From Molanna angustata (Eukaryota; Arthropoda; Insecta; Trichoptera; Molannidae), in the NCBI GenBank assembly GCA_963576475.1, contig OY754987.1, positions 5,058,036 to 5,122,035 of the forward strand: 64,000 bases of DNA, read 5' to 3'. The notes beneath the pieces are model-generated. The model saw only the letters and a program-made list of their open reading frames with translations. It had not been told where the DNA came from and ran no database searches. Numbering within the stretch: the first letter of the stretch is position 1; each line of letters begins with the position of its first letter. Both the position numbers and the translations under genes were made by a program. Shown here one piece after another: positions 37,295 through 48,319 of this stretch.

Positions 37295-37527
37295 GAACAA
37301 AAAATTGGTTTATCAAAATATGTTTTTATTTTGAAGTTGTTCTTTTTTCCATTACATGTCATTTTATTCAAGAAAGATTAATTAGATATAATCAGTATTC
37401 CTTTGCATAGTTACATTGATTAACATTTTTAATGTGCTTAGCAACTAATTTGTCAGACATATTATTTCAAACAAATTTACATACAGTATTATTTTTTCTT
37501 ATTCTCCACTAAATAAATAAAGTGAAA
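37295..37527 (+). promoter_or_regulatory. Short region upstream of CFAP206
   Basis: Only about 230 bases separate the Harbinger target duplication from the CFAP206 start codon, so the promoter or a 5' exon must lie here or in older sequence beyond the element. No TATA box or initiator is obvious. The start context is GTGAAAATGTC. A GTG codon six bases upstream is in frame but is not taken as the start. Confidence 0.3.
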
Positions 37528-40500
37528 ATGTCAGCATTGAATGAAAATATAAACCATACAGTATCTGACACATTAAAGAGTCAATCTTTGAAAAATGTAG
37601 ACATAGACGAAGATATTCTCAAGTATTACTTGCAGCTTGTCATACTGGATCCAGAGTATGGTAAGGACGTAGGAAAGTCAAAGGATGCAGCCAGGGAATG
37701 TGTCAAAATGTGCATTGAAAAACTATCAAGTATGTTTGTATCTGATCTAATTAATTTGCAGTACCTATTCAAACTATTGATTGAGACGGACAATTTAATT
37801 TATGGAAAAAAATATGAACACACAATAATAATGTGGCAATAAAATCTATCAAGCTACGGACATCCACTTCGATCCGCTGAAGGTATTGCACTATCTGTTC
37901 TAATTTATAGTACAGAAGTTTTCAGCTCTTCATTTGAAGTACATTCAGCAAGATTGTGGAATAGTGTAAGTCCTGATATTACGTCGTCTATCTCACTAAA
38001 CATATTCATAAATAAGTAAAAATATCTATCTGGTAATACCCGTTTACTCCTTTCTCTTCTTTTGTCTTCCTAGCATTGCTATGAACTGTTATTATATTCA
38101 ATTTTTTTTTTCTTTTACTTCTGCCGCTATCTGACAATGAGCTCGCCAGTGTACAAATACAAAACGAACAGAAAATCCATCCCTAACTTAACCAATAACT
38201 TCATTACATCCCCCATCCTTCAAAGTAATGTTACCCAGCCTACACTCCACCCAATGTTTACTTTAAGTCTATATATTGTACATTTAGTTTAGTATACTTT
38301 GTATCCTCCTGAGGAAGGGAACTTTGTTTCCATAACATGTAGATGAATTTTATTCAATTGAATAAAAGTTATAATTTTAGTGGTGTTTTATTTATTTTAA
38401 TTAAATAAAAAGCGCTTTACATGCATATAATAAGAAAACAATGGATTTACATAGATAAAACAACTTTTACATATCATGCTGACCATGCTATGTTGTGAGA
38501 GAACATGCCCCCAGCAGCTGATTTTCAGCATGATCCCATATAAATTTCTACAATGATTTTATTAAATTAACCATAACTAATTTAATAAAAACATTGTTGA
38601 TACTTGTGTGTTCATATTTTTACCATTACTTTATTCATATTCATTTATCTAGATAAAGCTGCTTACGTAATTTTGTACACAAAAAGAAAATCATAATAAT
38701 AATAATAAATTGGGATGATTTTTATATAGCTCCGTTTTTGTGATAACCTCACCTCAAGGGCGCTTTGAATATATTACAGGTTTTTGTAAGACTTGCGGAA
38801 GAAGTGAGTTTTCAGGTGTTTCCTGAATAGTTCTAAGTTGTCGATTCGCCTAAGTTCAGGTGATAGTTTATTCCACGAGGCTGGTCCAGCCACAGCAAAA
38901 GCATGATCACCGAAGGATGTAGTGTTGACTCTATTTATTTAATTTAAATTGCCAATCATGGATGTGGTGGCTGACTGAAGTGTTTGTTGTCACTCGTTGA
39001 CAACAAACTCGTTAACGGTGAGAGGGATGCAGAAGTCTGATTTACAAGAACTAATTTGAGATAATGAGATGATTGGCCGGGAGGCCCTTAGTTTATTTAC
39101 AGTATATATATCTTTATTCTATGGTTTACATACAGTTCTTCGGGCGCAAATACATTGTGCCCGCGGAACAAAATTTTTCATAGAATCTCGCTGGAAACAC
39201 ATTTATTTTTATTAAAAAATAATGAATTTCCAGAATTAATTTAGCAAATATTTTTGGAATCTATCGAACAAAATTTTTGGGAGGGCTCAGCCCGAGAGCC
39301 CCTTTGGGGGAGCCGCCACTGACTTTACTTTACTTTTGTTTGGCATTGGCTTCTCTACGCCATCGGCTGCGTCATATTTCGGCCATTCAAAGCCCCGGTT
39401 CCCATCCAGTCACCCAGTTTACGGCCTCCGGGGTTGCATCATGGATATCCATCCATCCCCCCGGATATCTCCTCGTCAGGCACTCCTCTACTAGATGTTG
39501 GACAGTCTGGTTAGTTGCTCCACAGTCACACTCCGGAGAATCTCTTTTGCCCCATTTCCACATGAGGTGATTGCAGCGCCCCTGTGCTGTGCGGATTCTG
39601 TTTTGCTGGACCCAGACTTTACGGGAAAGGTTAAAGCCCGGGACCTTCAAGGTGGGATCTTGAATGATATCTTTATTTTTTATTGGATCTGCATCTTTCC
39701 ACCTCTCTCCATGCACTAGGCAGATCGAAGTTTGTCAGGTCTTTTGACCAGATGGGTTTTCTGGACCGCAAACGCTGTCTTGGAGGCTGGAAGACATCCT
39801 GGAAAGCTGGGATTTCGGGGTTTCTGCTGATCTTTACAAGTTCTCTGGCTGAGGCCTGCTTTCTGCGCAGTTCGGGGGGGCCTATGTTTGAAAGTACTGG
39901 AAGCCACGGGAGTGGGGTAGACCTCACACATCCCGTGATTGTCCTCATAGTTTCACTCAGCTCAGTATCAAGGATTCTACAATGCGCGCTTCTTGCCCAT
40001 ACTGGTGAGCAATATTCTGCAGCGCTGTAAACAAGAGCAATCGCTGACGTGCGCAATACCTCAGCCGTGCTTCCCCACGTTGTGCCAGTGAGCTTCATGA
40101 TTATGTTGTTTCTGGCCTTTACTTTGTTTCTTAAAGATTGTAGGTGGGCGCCATATGTTAAAGATCTGTCAAGCTTTACACCGAGATATCTAGGGTTGCT
40201 CTCATATTTAGTATGATCCTATTGCTAACATACTGGACCATGTAGTTTTACAATTTATTTATGAAATTGTCACAACTCAAAAAATACCAAAATCGATGAA
40301 AACAAAAATTCAATAAGTTTTATATAGCGCTTTTTTATAGATGAAAATGATCCATCTATTTTGACTGTGAGAATGCAGAATTATTTTTCAAAAAACTACG
40401 ATACATTTTCAAACTTGATAAACAAGAATCAAGACAAGATCACAAAGTGTACCGACATATTGTTGAAGGATATTGTCCAATCACAGCCAAAAACTAAGGA

Positions 40501-43500
40501 AGAAAATGAAAAGCTACTTCGCCGCATTTCAATCTATCTAATCCTGAAAGCAGGACTTGGTAACCCGGGAAATTTACAGGTATGCAATTATTAAATCACG
40601 TGGTCATGTCATCCTTTTCTTGCACAACCTCTTTATATTCCTGTCAGCTTTGTATATTTTTTCATTGGGCGTATTCTTCCCAACCAGTATCAAATATCTC
40701 ATTCATGTTTTTTTTTGCGGGTGGCAATTCAAAGAGAACACACTTAGGCCAATTGGCCCTTTGTGATACCACAAATGGGGCTGTCCTCCCACTCACTCAT
40801 CCCCCTTGAACCAGCCTGAGTGGCTAATGAATGTCATAATGTCTCCGATGTCGGCCGACACTGTGTCAATTAAATCATCATAGAAGAAACTTCCCAAGGA
40901 GCTTCTCCTAATTCTAGAGAGAGCAGGACAGTGACAGAAGAAGTGGACCACCGTCTCCTCCTCCTCCTCGTCCTGGCATGCTCTGCAGTAGTCGTAAGCC
41001 TCAAGTCCTAGCCTTCTGGCATGCTTTCCTATAACCCAGTGTCCCGTTAATACTGATATGACTCTGGCGAGCGAGTCTCTTCTGAACGAGAGTATTTCTC
41101 TGGTTTTTCTGAGATCATATTTTGGTCAATTCATGGTTTAAAACAATGTCAATTGTAATGAATAAATAGTTTACTTTTCACATTATTTTTTAGTAGTTAA
41201 AGCTTAAAAGAGATATATTTTTAGGTTTTAAGAGAAGGAACTGCTGCCCTTCATAGCGTCTTTACACTTCAAGATATGAAAGCATTCACAGAACAAAAAA
41301 ATGCCGAAAAGGAATATCAGTTGGATGAACTACTGAGCTGTGTGTCTGGTATAAGGATATTCAATAAGGATTGTGGAAAAGGCGGAGACAGTATTCCTGA
41401 CTGTATGTACCTATCTACCTACTTTCTTTTTTCCATAATAACTACTCTTAAAATTTGTAGAAATATTATTATTTGACAGATGAAGAGGTAAAAATGTATA
41501 GAATGGTGGGTAAGAAATGTTTTATATCATAAGTGTCGGTCTTCCTGGCTCAGTTGGTTAGGTATCTGACTGTTGATCCAAAGGTCCCGGGTTCGATTCC
41601 CGGTGGAGACACAGTTTTTAATTGTGTTTTCAGTCTGGATCTGTGAGACGATTAATATCGTAAGTCTCCAGAATGTGGCAACTTTTTATTGGATGTGTGT
41701 TAAATTAATATTTTGACATAGTACCTGTTAATTTGACCGAGAAGTAGGTAATGTAAAATTAAATAAATAAAATGTAAAGGAACAGGATTACCACCAGCCT
41801 AACTCATTGTTAACTCACAAAATCAGTTGTTGTCAAGCATTTCACTCATTCATTCCTATATCTGTATTCATAATTATTTTTTGTATTTTAGTAGCCACAA
41901 GTCTACCAGAAGCTGTTGAAGCTACGAGTCTCGCCTTGTCTCACTGCCTCATCAGAATCATGGAACGTGTCAATCTTCTGACCACTTCCATCGACGCCTA
42001 CATTCTCGTTTATCAAGTCAATAAAACTGTCAACATTGACGTACCGGAGGGCAAACAGATATCTGAGGAAGAATACACCAACGTCTGCAAGATCTTGAGC
42101 CTGTATCGACAGTATGAAGTGTTTGTGAGAAAGCTTATATCGGATATGGACAGGATTAGAGTCGAAAATAAAGAATTAATACTGAATTTCTCAGTTAAAT
42201 TGTACGACTTGCATTCGTTGGTTAGATTCAGAACGGCAGTTCCCGCAGACCAAGTTTTTGTAAGTCAGTCTTATGAAGTATCAAATTTTCTATTAAAATT
42301 TTACCAATTGACTTCCAACTATTATTTTTTTTATAAATAAATGAATATGTCCTTGTTAGCCACTATACAATATAAATCTTCCTACATAAATGCTTGGGCT
42401 GTAAGTAAATAAAAATTGGTCGAGACATACAGCTCGCTAACTGCTCTGCCCACCACCCATCTATATTATGTCAACTGTTTTATAATGATTGTATTGGTTG
42501 AGACATACAGCTCGCTAACTGCTCTGCCACCACCCATCTATATTATGTCAACTGTTTTATAATGATTGTATTGGTTGAGACATACAGCTCGCTAACTGCT
42601 CTGCAACCACCCATCTATATTATGTCAACTGTTTTATAATGATTGTATTGGTTGAGACATACAGCTCGCTAACTGCTCTGCAACCACCCATCTATATTAT
42701 GTCAACTGTTTTATAATGATTGTATTTTGTCAACTGTTTAGTGATGACTAATAATATTTGGAAATGTTTCAGCCGTATTTTGTTCAGCTTTGGATCCACT
42801 GGCAAAAGATGCAAAATGACATGTACATTGTGTCAACAATAAATAACATAATGTGGAACTTGGATTCACTACACGAGAAGATGAATGTACCTTTGGAAAT
42901 TGTCGAGTCACTTCTAAATGGACGAGAAATTGTGTCAGACGCACAAAGAATACAGACACAGATGGACACCAAAATCGACCAAAAATTGAACAAATGTCAA
43001 GTTTTATATCCTAAAGGAGATGATTTTGATGAAATTGTACTACAGGTATACACATATTTTAACTTTCTACTACTTTGTTCATTTGGAAAAATATGATTTT
43101 ACAATTTATTTTAATATCATTTAATGATTTGGCGGATATTTTGTGGTAGTTATTACTAACCATATTTATTATGTAACTAGTCTCGACAGGCCGGTCGATG
43201 GAAAAACAGTGCATCCGAAACATGTCTCAAGTGACTCATTTTTTATTTTTTTTATTTTATAATATAAATAATAACTTAGTACTTAATATACACCACTTAT
43301 GAGCACAAATAACTGTCGACCGGTTTCGAGAACAATGTTCTCATCTTCAGGATGACTTACGTACTTCAGGATGACTTACTTACTTCAGGATGACTTTCTT
43401 ACGTTCTTCAGGATGAGTATGTAAGTCATCCTGAAGATGAGAGCATTGTTATCGAAACCGGTCGACAGTTATTTGTACTTATAAGTGGTGTATATTAAGT

Positions 43501-46500
43501 ACTAAGAAAAAAATATCTTTGACTCCCGACAGGGAAAAAATCCAATGTTTGCGCATATGCAATAATAAAAATATTCGATTATTATTTATATTACAAAATA
43601 AAAATTATAATGACGCCACAAAGTTACTTCCGTGAAAATAAAACTGAATTCATTTTATTTTATATTATTTCTAAGATAACTAACAAGCACTATATCAAAT
43701 ATTAATTTAATACACACTCAATAACAAGTTGCCACATTCTGAAGACTTACAATATCAATCGTCTCACCGATCCAGACTGAAAACACAATTAAAAACTGTG
43801 TCTCAACCGGGAATCGAACCCGGGAACTTTGGATCAGCAGCCACAAAGGCCAACAACTGATCACAACTGAGCCACGAAGGCCAGCTAAATTTGTACACCA
43901 AATTCTCAATGAATATCATGTCAAGAGTGTCTCAAAATCAAATGTATTCAACAGACTTTTTAGAAAATTTTCATAAGCAATAAATTAATTAATGCATGAA
44001 ACATGATAAGAAGCAATCTTGATACAAAGTTATAACAAATTTCAATCTTATATCCATGTTTTTTGGGAATTGTACTACCAGTTTCAAAGATTGCTACTCC
44101 CTTATCAGGCATATTTACAATTTAATGTTCCATTTTTGATAGTATGATAAAAAAAATCATGTTTAATACAGTCACACACTTCAATGTCTTGCATTTTTCA
44201 GTATTTGGGATTTTGTTCGTTGTGTCTGTGCATCGGTGCTTTGATTCCTGCTAATCCAAAACTAGGGATCTGCTTGTGGAACAACAAACACTTTGCCTTT
44301 TGCTGTGTGGAACATGCTAAAACATTCGGTCTCAATCCAGACAGGTTCTAATTTCAAATCTACTTCTTTTCTATTTTTTTTTAGAAAAAATCCGCCTGAG
44401 TGTTATTCTATCAATGACCATATATTATATTATTATTGTGTATTATTATTGATTCTGATATTAATAATGTAGTTTCTTTTCAGATACATTAAAGAAGTTT
44501 TACAATACATGAGAGGCAATGTAGAACTGATCAATTTTCTCCAAATATATGAAGATTTGTATGCCATACGCAGTCTCACAACATTGACTACAAAAACTTT
44601 TGCGTCAGGTCTGTATCACACAAATTTGATGTTTTAACTCCCAATAAATAAAAAAAATAATCACTATATTACACAGCTTGGATTTGAAGGCAAAATAAAA
44701 ATGACACCCATTTGCGATTGTCTTATACACTTTTTCAATACCTACCCATTCATCGGTAGAGTCAAGGGGCTGTCCTTAGCCAAAATGTCTATACAAAATA
44801 TAAATACCCAACTATTATGAGCCAGTAGGATTTCCATTGCAATGTGCATAAACATTTTAATGTGGCCTATGTGTATTTTTATTTCTCCCATGTTGTCCAC
44901 ACTGCGCTGTCTGACATTCAATACTGAGAATATGTTCATAAACATTATTGCCTTATGATCATACCTATTTATAAAAAAATATAGAAATTGAATCATTGAA
45001 AAAACTATGAATGAGTGTTGGGTCATCTACATTATAAAATCAAACATCTTATTTTCTTGTCTTTGTAGTGTCACCAGTAACTTCTTGCCTTATAATAAAA
45101 TACCTGATACAAACTTTTAGTACATCTTTGCTTATAGACATCTCCATCTCAATAATATTCATTCCTCTCCAAAGCTTGAGTTTTTATTTTTATTTCTTAC
45201 ATTTTTTTATTGGATTAGTCAATATTTGAATTGTGTAAATAAGTAGTTTTTAAAAATAAATATTGTAATTTTGGCAATTGATTTGTAGTGAAAACTGTTG
45301 AAAAAGAGATGCAAACAGAACTTCACCCAATCCCTTCATATATTGACAAAAATTACAGTTGGAATATTTGGGAACACAAAAAGAAAGCTGTACAATTGGT
45401 AATTACAAAATGTTTTTTATAATTGTTAAAAATACTTTGTATTGTCGACTTTTTTCTTCTTGGTCTCATGACTGAGGATGGCGGCTACACTCAAATCATT
45501 TGACATAAATATGGTCTATCTCCATGTAGCTCAGTCTTGAATGAACTTTGATGAGTGAATATCCTGTAGCAGACTTAACGAAGTCACTCCATTGGGTCAG
45601 TAAGCAACCTTTGGGTCTTCTACCCTCCACACTTTCATTATGAGAAGGTGATCAGGGGACCTACTGGCAATATGTACAAAATATTGAAAGATCTGATATA
45701 AACCTGGTTCATAATTGCATATAATTGTCAATAAAAATTGTAAACTGCTAGCCCTAGAACAGGATTTCCTAGTTGGGCAGGCAGCAGTAATCTACTTATT
45801 GTTGTCTTATAAATATACATACCATCACGCCATGTCCCTTACGGGGTAGGCAGAGAGAACCGAACGCCATATCTTTCTATCCTGGCACACATTCATCGAT
45901 CTTATAAATATGGTGTGATAAAAGGTAAAATAAATAAATAAATAAACATCTGTGGTTCATTATTGACATGGATGTACTTAAAATAAACATTGTAGGAAAT
46001 TATAATATATTTCTTATTCAAACAAAAAAGAACCATGAAATAATTTTGTATGTGAACATTATTATTTTTTAACATAAAATAAAGTTGTAGTTTCCAGTAA
46101 ATGATTAAAGAATTTTCGCTCTAGAGTGAAGCGGTTTGCGCATGAAAAAATGTTATTCATTCATTTTTACCAAGCAAATTTGCGCTCTGTGCACCCCATG
46201 TGACCTACTCAAGATGTTTTTTGCTAATAATTATTTGTCTTTGTTTTTAAAATACCCAGATAATAGTATATTTTCTGTGCAATTTGTTCACTACATCTTC
46301 TGAATCCAAGTCATCATTTCCTTTTAGGCCAATATAATGAATTGTAAAACTCATTCGTCTCAGACGAAATACAGCTACGGTCGTTTCGAGTTTGGTTGCC
46401 AAACAAACAACGGAAGAGACAAGACTGTGCAGACAATGACCGATGTGGGAACTTCAACGCCAGCTCTGAAAAATTACATTTGGGGATTGAGAGGACAGAA

Positions 46501-46561
46501 AGAGGATGTCCAACATGTCATTGATTTGACAACCCGTCCTGTGAATAGGAAAAAATGTTGA
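37528..46561 (+). CDS. CFAP206: Cilia- and flagella-associated protein 206, nine exons
   Basis: The coding exons are 37528-37729, 40341-40579, 41225-41402, 41892-42259, 42773-43045, 44202-44344, 44484-44608, 45289-45398 and 46328-46561, all with GT and AG borders. They join in frame to about 623 residues, close to the roughly 620 of the vertebrate protein. Recognition rests on SVFTLQDMKAF and SGIRIFNKDCGKGGDSI (residues about 158-202), YRQYEVFVRKL (exon 4), FCSLCLCIGALIPANPKLGI (exon 6), YSWNIWEHKKKAVQLAN (exons 8-9) and NYIWGLRGQKEDV (exon 9). In ciliates and mammals the family is an axonemal adaptor at the base of radial spoke 2 and helps sperm flagellum assembly. In an insect it would act mainly in sperm. 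An AATAAA lies at 46596, 35 bases past the stop. Introns are loaded with transposable elements, but no exon is disrupted. Confidence 0.95.
37845..38390 (+). pseudogene. Non-LTR retrotransposon 3' end in CFAP206 intron 1
   Basis: The plus strand at about 37855-38020 reads YGHPLRSAEGIALSVLIYST, then EVFSSSFEVHSARLWNSVSP and NIFINK with a stop. The (S)F.VHSARLWNS.P pattern is the usual C-terminal end of jockey/CR1-type ORF2 proteins. A 3' untranslated stretch of about 350 bases follows, with CCTGAGGAAGGGAACTTTGT and AATAAAAGTTATAATTTTAG near its end. Confidence 0.65.
38690..38945 (-). pseudogene. CR1/L2-like retrotransposon 3' end, same family as 16886-19620
   Basis: On the minus strand the end reads GGTTATCACAAAAACGGAGC then ATATAAAAATCATCCCAATT and a TTATTATTATTATT tail (38692-38710). 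This resembles the end of the element at 19560-19637, which has CACAAAAACGGCGCTATATA and the same TTA repeats. Upstream, the minus strand reads SFGDHAFAVAGPASWNKLS, a variant of GERAFTVRAPIQWNNLP in that element. Confidence 0.75.
39300..40210 (-). pseudogene. Non-LTR retrotransposon reverse transcriptase C-terminal part, in CFAP206 intron 1
   Basis: The minus strand gives two blocks. The first (39673-40098) reads LRTSAIALVYSAAEYCSPVW, then TMRTITGCVRSTPLPWLPVL and IGPPELRRKQASARELVKI, the connection region after the RT domain. The second (39387-39716) has RIRTAQGRCNHLMWKWGKR, then SPECDCGATNQTVQHLVEEC, a C.CG...QT..H...EC zinc-knuckle-like end. The blocks are joined by a frameshift near 39690. 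The RT catalytic core is missing. Confidence 0.8.
40790..41125 (-). pseudogene. Non-LTR retrotransposon C-terminal fragment in CFAP206 intron 2
   Basis: Minus-strand translation of about 41115-40810 gives YDLRKTREILSFRRDSLARV, ISVLTGHWVIGKHARRLGL, then DYCRACQDEEEEETVVHFFC and HCPALSRIRRSSLGS, ending after HSGWFKGDE. The LTGH...G.HA.RLGL...D.CR.CQ.EEE..TV.H..C.CPAL pattern is a frequent C-terminus of RNase-H-type non-LTR elements of insects. This stretch is open and little decayed, suggesting a young truncated insertion. Confidence 0.8.
41533..41780 (+). repeat. tRNA-headed SINE (family B), full copy, in CFAP206 intron 3
   Basis: The head has an A-box-like TGGCTCAGTTGGTTAGG, an anticodon-like arm CTGACTGTTGATCC (GTT-like) and a strong B box GGTTCGATTCC. 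It is followed by a shared non-tRNA body (CACAGTTTTTAATTGTGTTT, TCAGTCTGGATCTGTGAG, CTCCAGAATGTGGCAAC) and an AAATAAATAAA-type tail. Other copies are at 11089-11270 and 43640-43885. The anticodon stem is poorly paired and the body is repeated, so this is not a working tRNA gene. Confidence 0.85.
42325..42465 (-). repeat. tRNA-headed SINE (family A) in CFAP206 intron 4
   Basis: The minus strand has the 3' part (GGACATATTCATTTATTT) and body (CCCAAGCATTTATGTAGGAA), joined to the head with GGGTGGTGGGCAGAGCAGTT and AGCGAGCTGTATGTCTCGAC. The head is decayed around the B box. The head is then tandemly amplified in the adjacent array. Confidence 0.65.
42415..42730. repeat. 77-bp tandem array made from a SINE head, four copies
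   Basis: GAGACATACAGCTCGCTAAC occurs at about 42422, 42500, 42577 and 42654, spacing 77-78. Each unit joins part of the SINE family A head (minus sense) to TATTATGTCAACTGTTTTAT and AATGATTGTATTGGTT. Copies are nearly identical. Confidence 0.85.
43275..43506. mobile_element. Foldback element with internal 20-bp repeats, in CFAP206 intron 5
   Basis: The left arm, from CTTAGTACTTAATATACACC through AACTGTCGACCGGTTTCGAG to ATCTTCAGGATGACTTA, is matched by its inverse at about 43419-43506. Between the arms lie three imperfect repeats of ACTTCAGGATGACTTAC. The GATGAGAACATTGTTCTCGA and ACCGGTCGAC strings resemble a motif I know from many insect repeats, but I cannot name the family. Confidence 0.75.
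43640..43885 (-). repeat. tRNA-headed SINE (family B) in CFAP206 intron 5
   Basis: On the minus strand: GGCCTTCGTGGCTCAGTTG (A-box region), GCTGATCCAAAG, then the B box GGTTCGATTCCCGG and the family body TGAGACACAGTTTTTAATTG, TGTTTTCAGTCTGGATCGG, CAGAATGTGGCAACTTG. The tail is AT-rich near 43640-43680. Confidence 0.8.
45450..45900 (-). repeat. Decayed RTE-like 3' ends in CFAP206 intron 8
   Basis: Minus-strand pieces such as GRRPKGCLLTQWSDFVKSAT at about 45560-45625 resemble the RGRP...W.D.V...G motif of RTE-type C-termini. At 45835-45885 the string CGCCATGTCCCTTACGGGGT and GGCAGAGAGAACCGAACGCC matches the 3' end of the RTE copy at 28340-28745. Both are short and broken. Confidence 0.45.
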
Positions 46562-46601
46562 TTATTTTTTATTACACCTGTTAACTTGAAATAATAATAA
46601 A

Positions 46602-47480
46602 GAAATAATTTCATAACAATCATAAATAACTCCATGAATGTGTTATTTCTTCCAAGAACTCCTAATACTATTTTTACTATTTTTTTTTTTTGATAAAAAA
46701 TATACTTACCACTATGTCATGTTCCTCGCGGGGAAAGCAGAGCTAACTGATTACCATACACCTCTGTCTTTTCAAAATTCATAGCTTCCTTTACAATTAA
46801 TCATGCATTGTCTTATTATCTCATATCTATAAACGAGAGTAGAAACATTCAAATTAAGATGGTGTGATAGTATATACTAATGTTTAAACTTTGAGGTAAT
46901 AAAATTTACCCATTGTCAACAGAAAATTATAACAGGACCAAGGACCCACAAATTTATCACTATTTTTTAAAAATTAATTTGAATTTTTAAATTCTTTCTT
47001 ATTTAATTATTTAAAATGGAATTTTATGGAACACAGTATATAAATTTATCAATATTGCCAGTAAAAAAAATATTTATACTTTGTAAAAATGTAAATAGTT
47101 GTAGTATGAAAAATATTGATTTACATTTTGTGTAAATAACCTTTTTGACTAACTACATGTTGGCATTTATTTTTTGCTAATGGTAACACCAAACTGTCAC
47201 ATTCGCAAAATGTCAAAGTGCGAATATTGTTTTCGTTTTGGCTAACATTTGTTTTGGGAAAATCCGATATTTTGATAAGAACATAATATTCATGATTTTC
47301 CGAAATATTCTAGTGAGATTCTAGTTCGACATTTTCTTCTCTAATAATAATTGTATCTAAGATAACTATATTTTGCTTCAACCACATTTGAGTAAAATTA
47401 TAAAGGTATGTTTATATTATGGTGATAAGATAAACCGCTTTAATACCTTATTTACGAATTATCTGGCATCGGTATAATAC
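46602..47480. other. Intergenic region between CFAP206 and the next gene, with a probable promoter
   Basis: 46700-46770 has a decayed RTE 3' end (CATGTTCCTCGCGGGGAAAG). The remainder is AT-rich. A possible untranslated first exon of the next gene ends at AAAG before GTATGTTTAT (about 47406). No TATA box is obvious. Confidence 0.3.
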
Positions 47481-48077
47481 AATGTATGATATTACAGAAT
47501 CTTTAGTTGTTGACGCGTTATTATTAAGTCTGTTGGATTACATCAAACAAAATAGGTAATTTATACACTTTCCACCAACTGCCTTCTTTAAAACGTGTTT
47601 GTACAAGTGATTTATGTTTCTGGTATTATTTATCGGCTTGATTTACAAGTTATTATTTGGGGAAAACATATTTTTTTTGTCCGAAAGGTTTATAAATAAG
47701 ATTGTATAATATATGGTACCTAAAATTTTGTATAAGTTATAGATGTATGTCTTCGGTTAATTAAAAAAAATCACAACAAGATTTACCAACCTTAAATTAA
47801 ATACAATCTTTCTGCGGCAAAGTTTTTAATATGGAAAATGTATGAAATTTGTTTATCACCATTATGATAATTTTTAATTAGGTAATGTTGTTTATTTAAA
47901 ACAATATTTGTTTCATTTTTTCCATTCTTTTACATTTAATATGTTTCATTTTTATCCCAGGAAACAATTGGTCACATCTCAACAGTGATAAAGCAGGAAT
48001 ATAATATTTTTCTTAGAAGCAACAGGAAAATTTGGTACCTAAAAACTCATTTATGGCAGATTTACTCGATTACTTTA

Positions 48078-48248
48078 TGTGCTTGCATAAGGGTGAAACG
48101 CTTAAAGATATCGCCAAACGCATTTTTTTTGTATGGGATTTGACGTTTGTTGTAGATTTTTTTTCTACAGTAACAAACATCAAATCCCATGGAAAAAAAA
48201 TAACATTTGGCGATATCGTTAAGCATTTTCGATTTGACTCGGAGGCAA
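48078..48248. mobile_element. Palindromic MITE (GGCCCTGAGTCAA family), copy 3
   Basis: The arms with GAAACGCTTAAAGATATCGC, CAAACGCATTTTTTTTGTAT and GGGATTTGACGTTTGTTGT are mirrored by their inverse and end in TTTGACTCGGAGGCA. It is more diverged than the copies at 30891 and 31570. It lies about 45 bases before a good splice acceptor (TTTATTCTAG, 48295) upstream of the 48320 gene. Confidence 0.8.
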
Positions 48249-48319
48249 GTTCATAGATTTATTAACATTTGTTAATTTTTTTCAATTTATTCTAGATGTC
48301 AGAATAAATAAAAATTAAA

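Noticed and set aside
41533..41612. Possible tRNA gene with a strong B box and GTT-like anticodon
   Set aside because: The anticodon stem pairs poorly and the sequence continues into a body shared with 11089-11270 and 43640-43885, so it is a SINE head.
48032..48256. 74-codon open frame upstream of the 48320 gene
   Set aside because: Most of it is the palindromic MITE at 48078-48248. Its codons come from the element.
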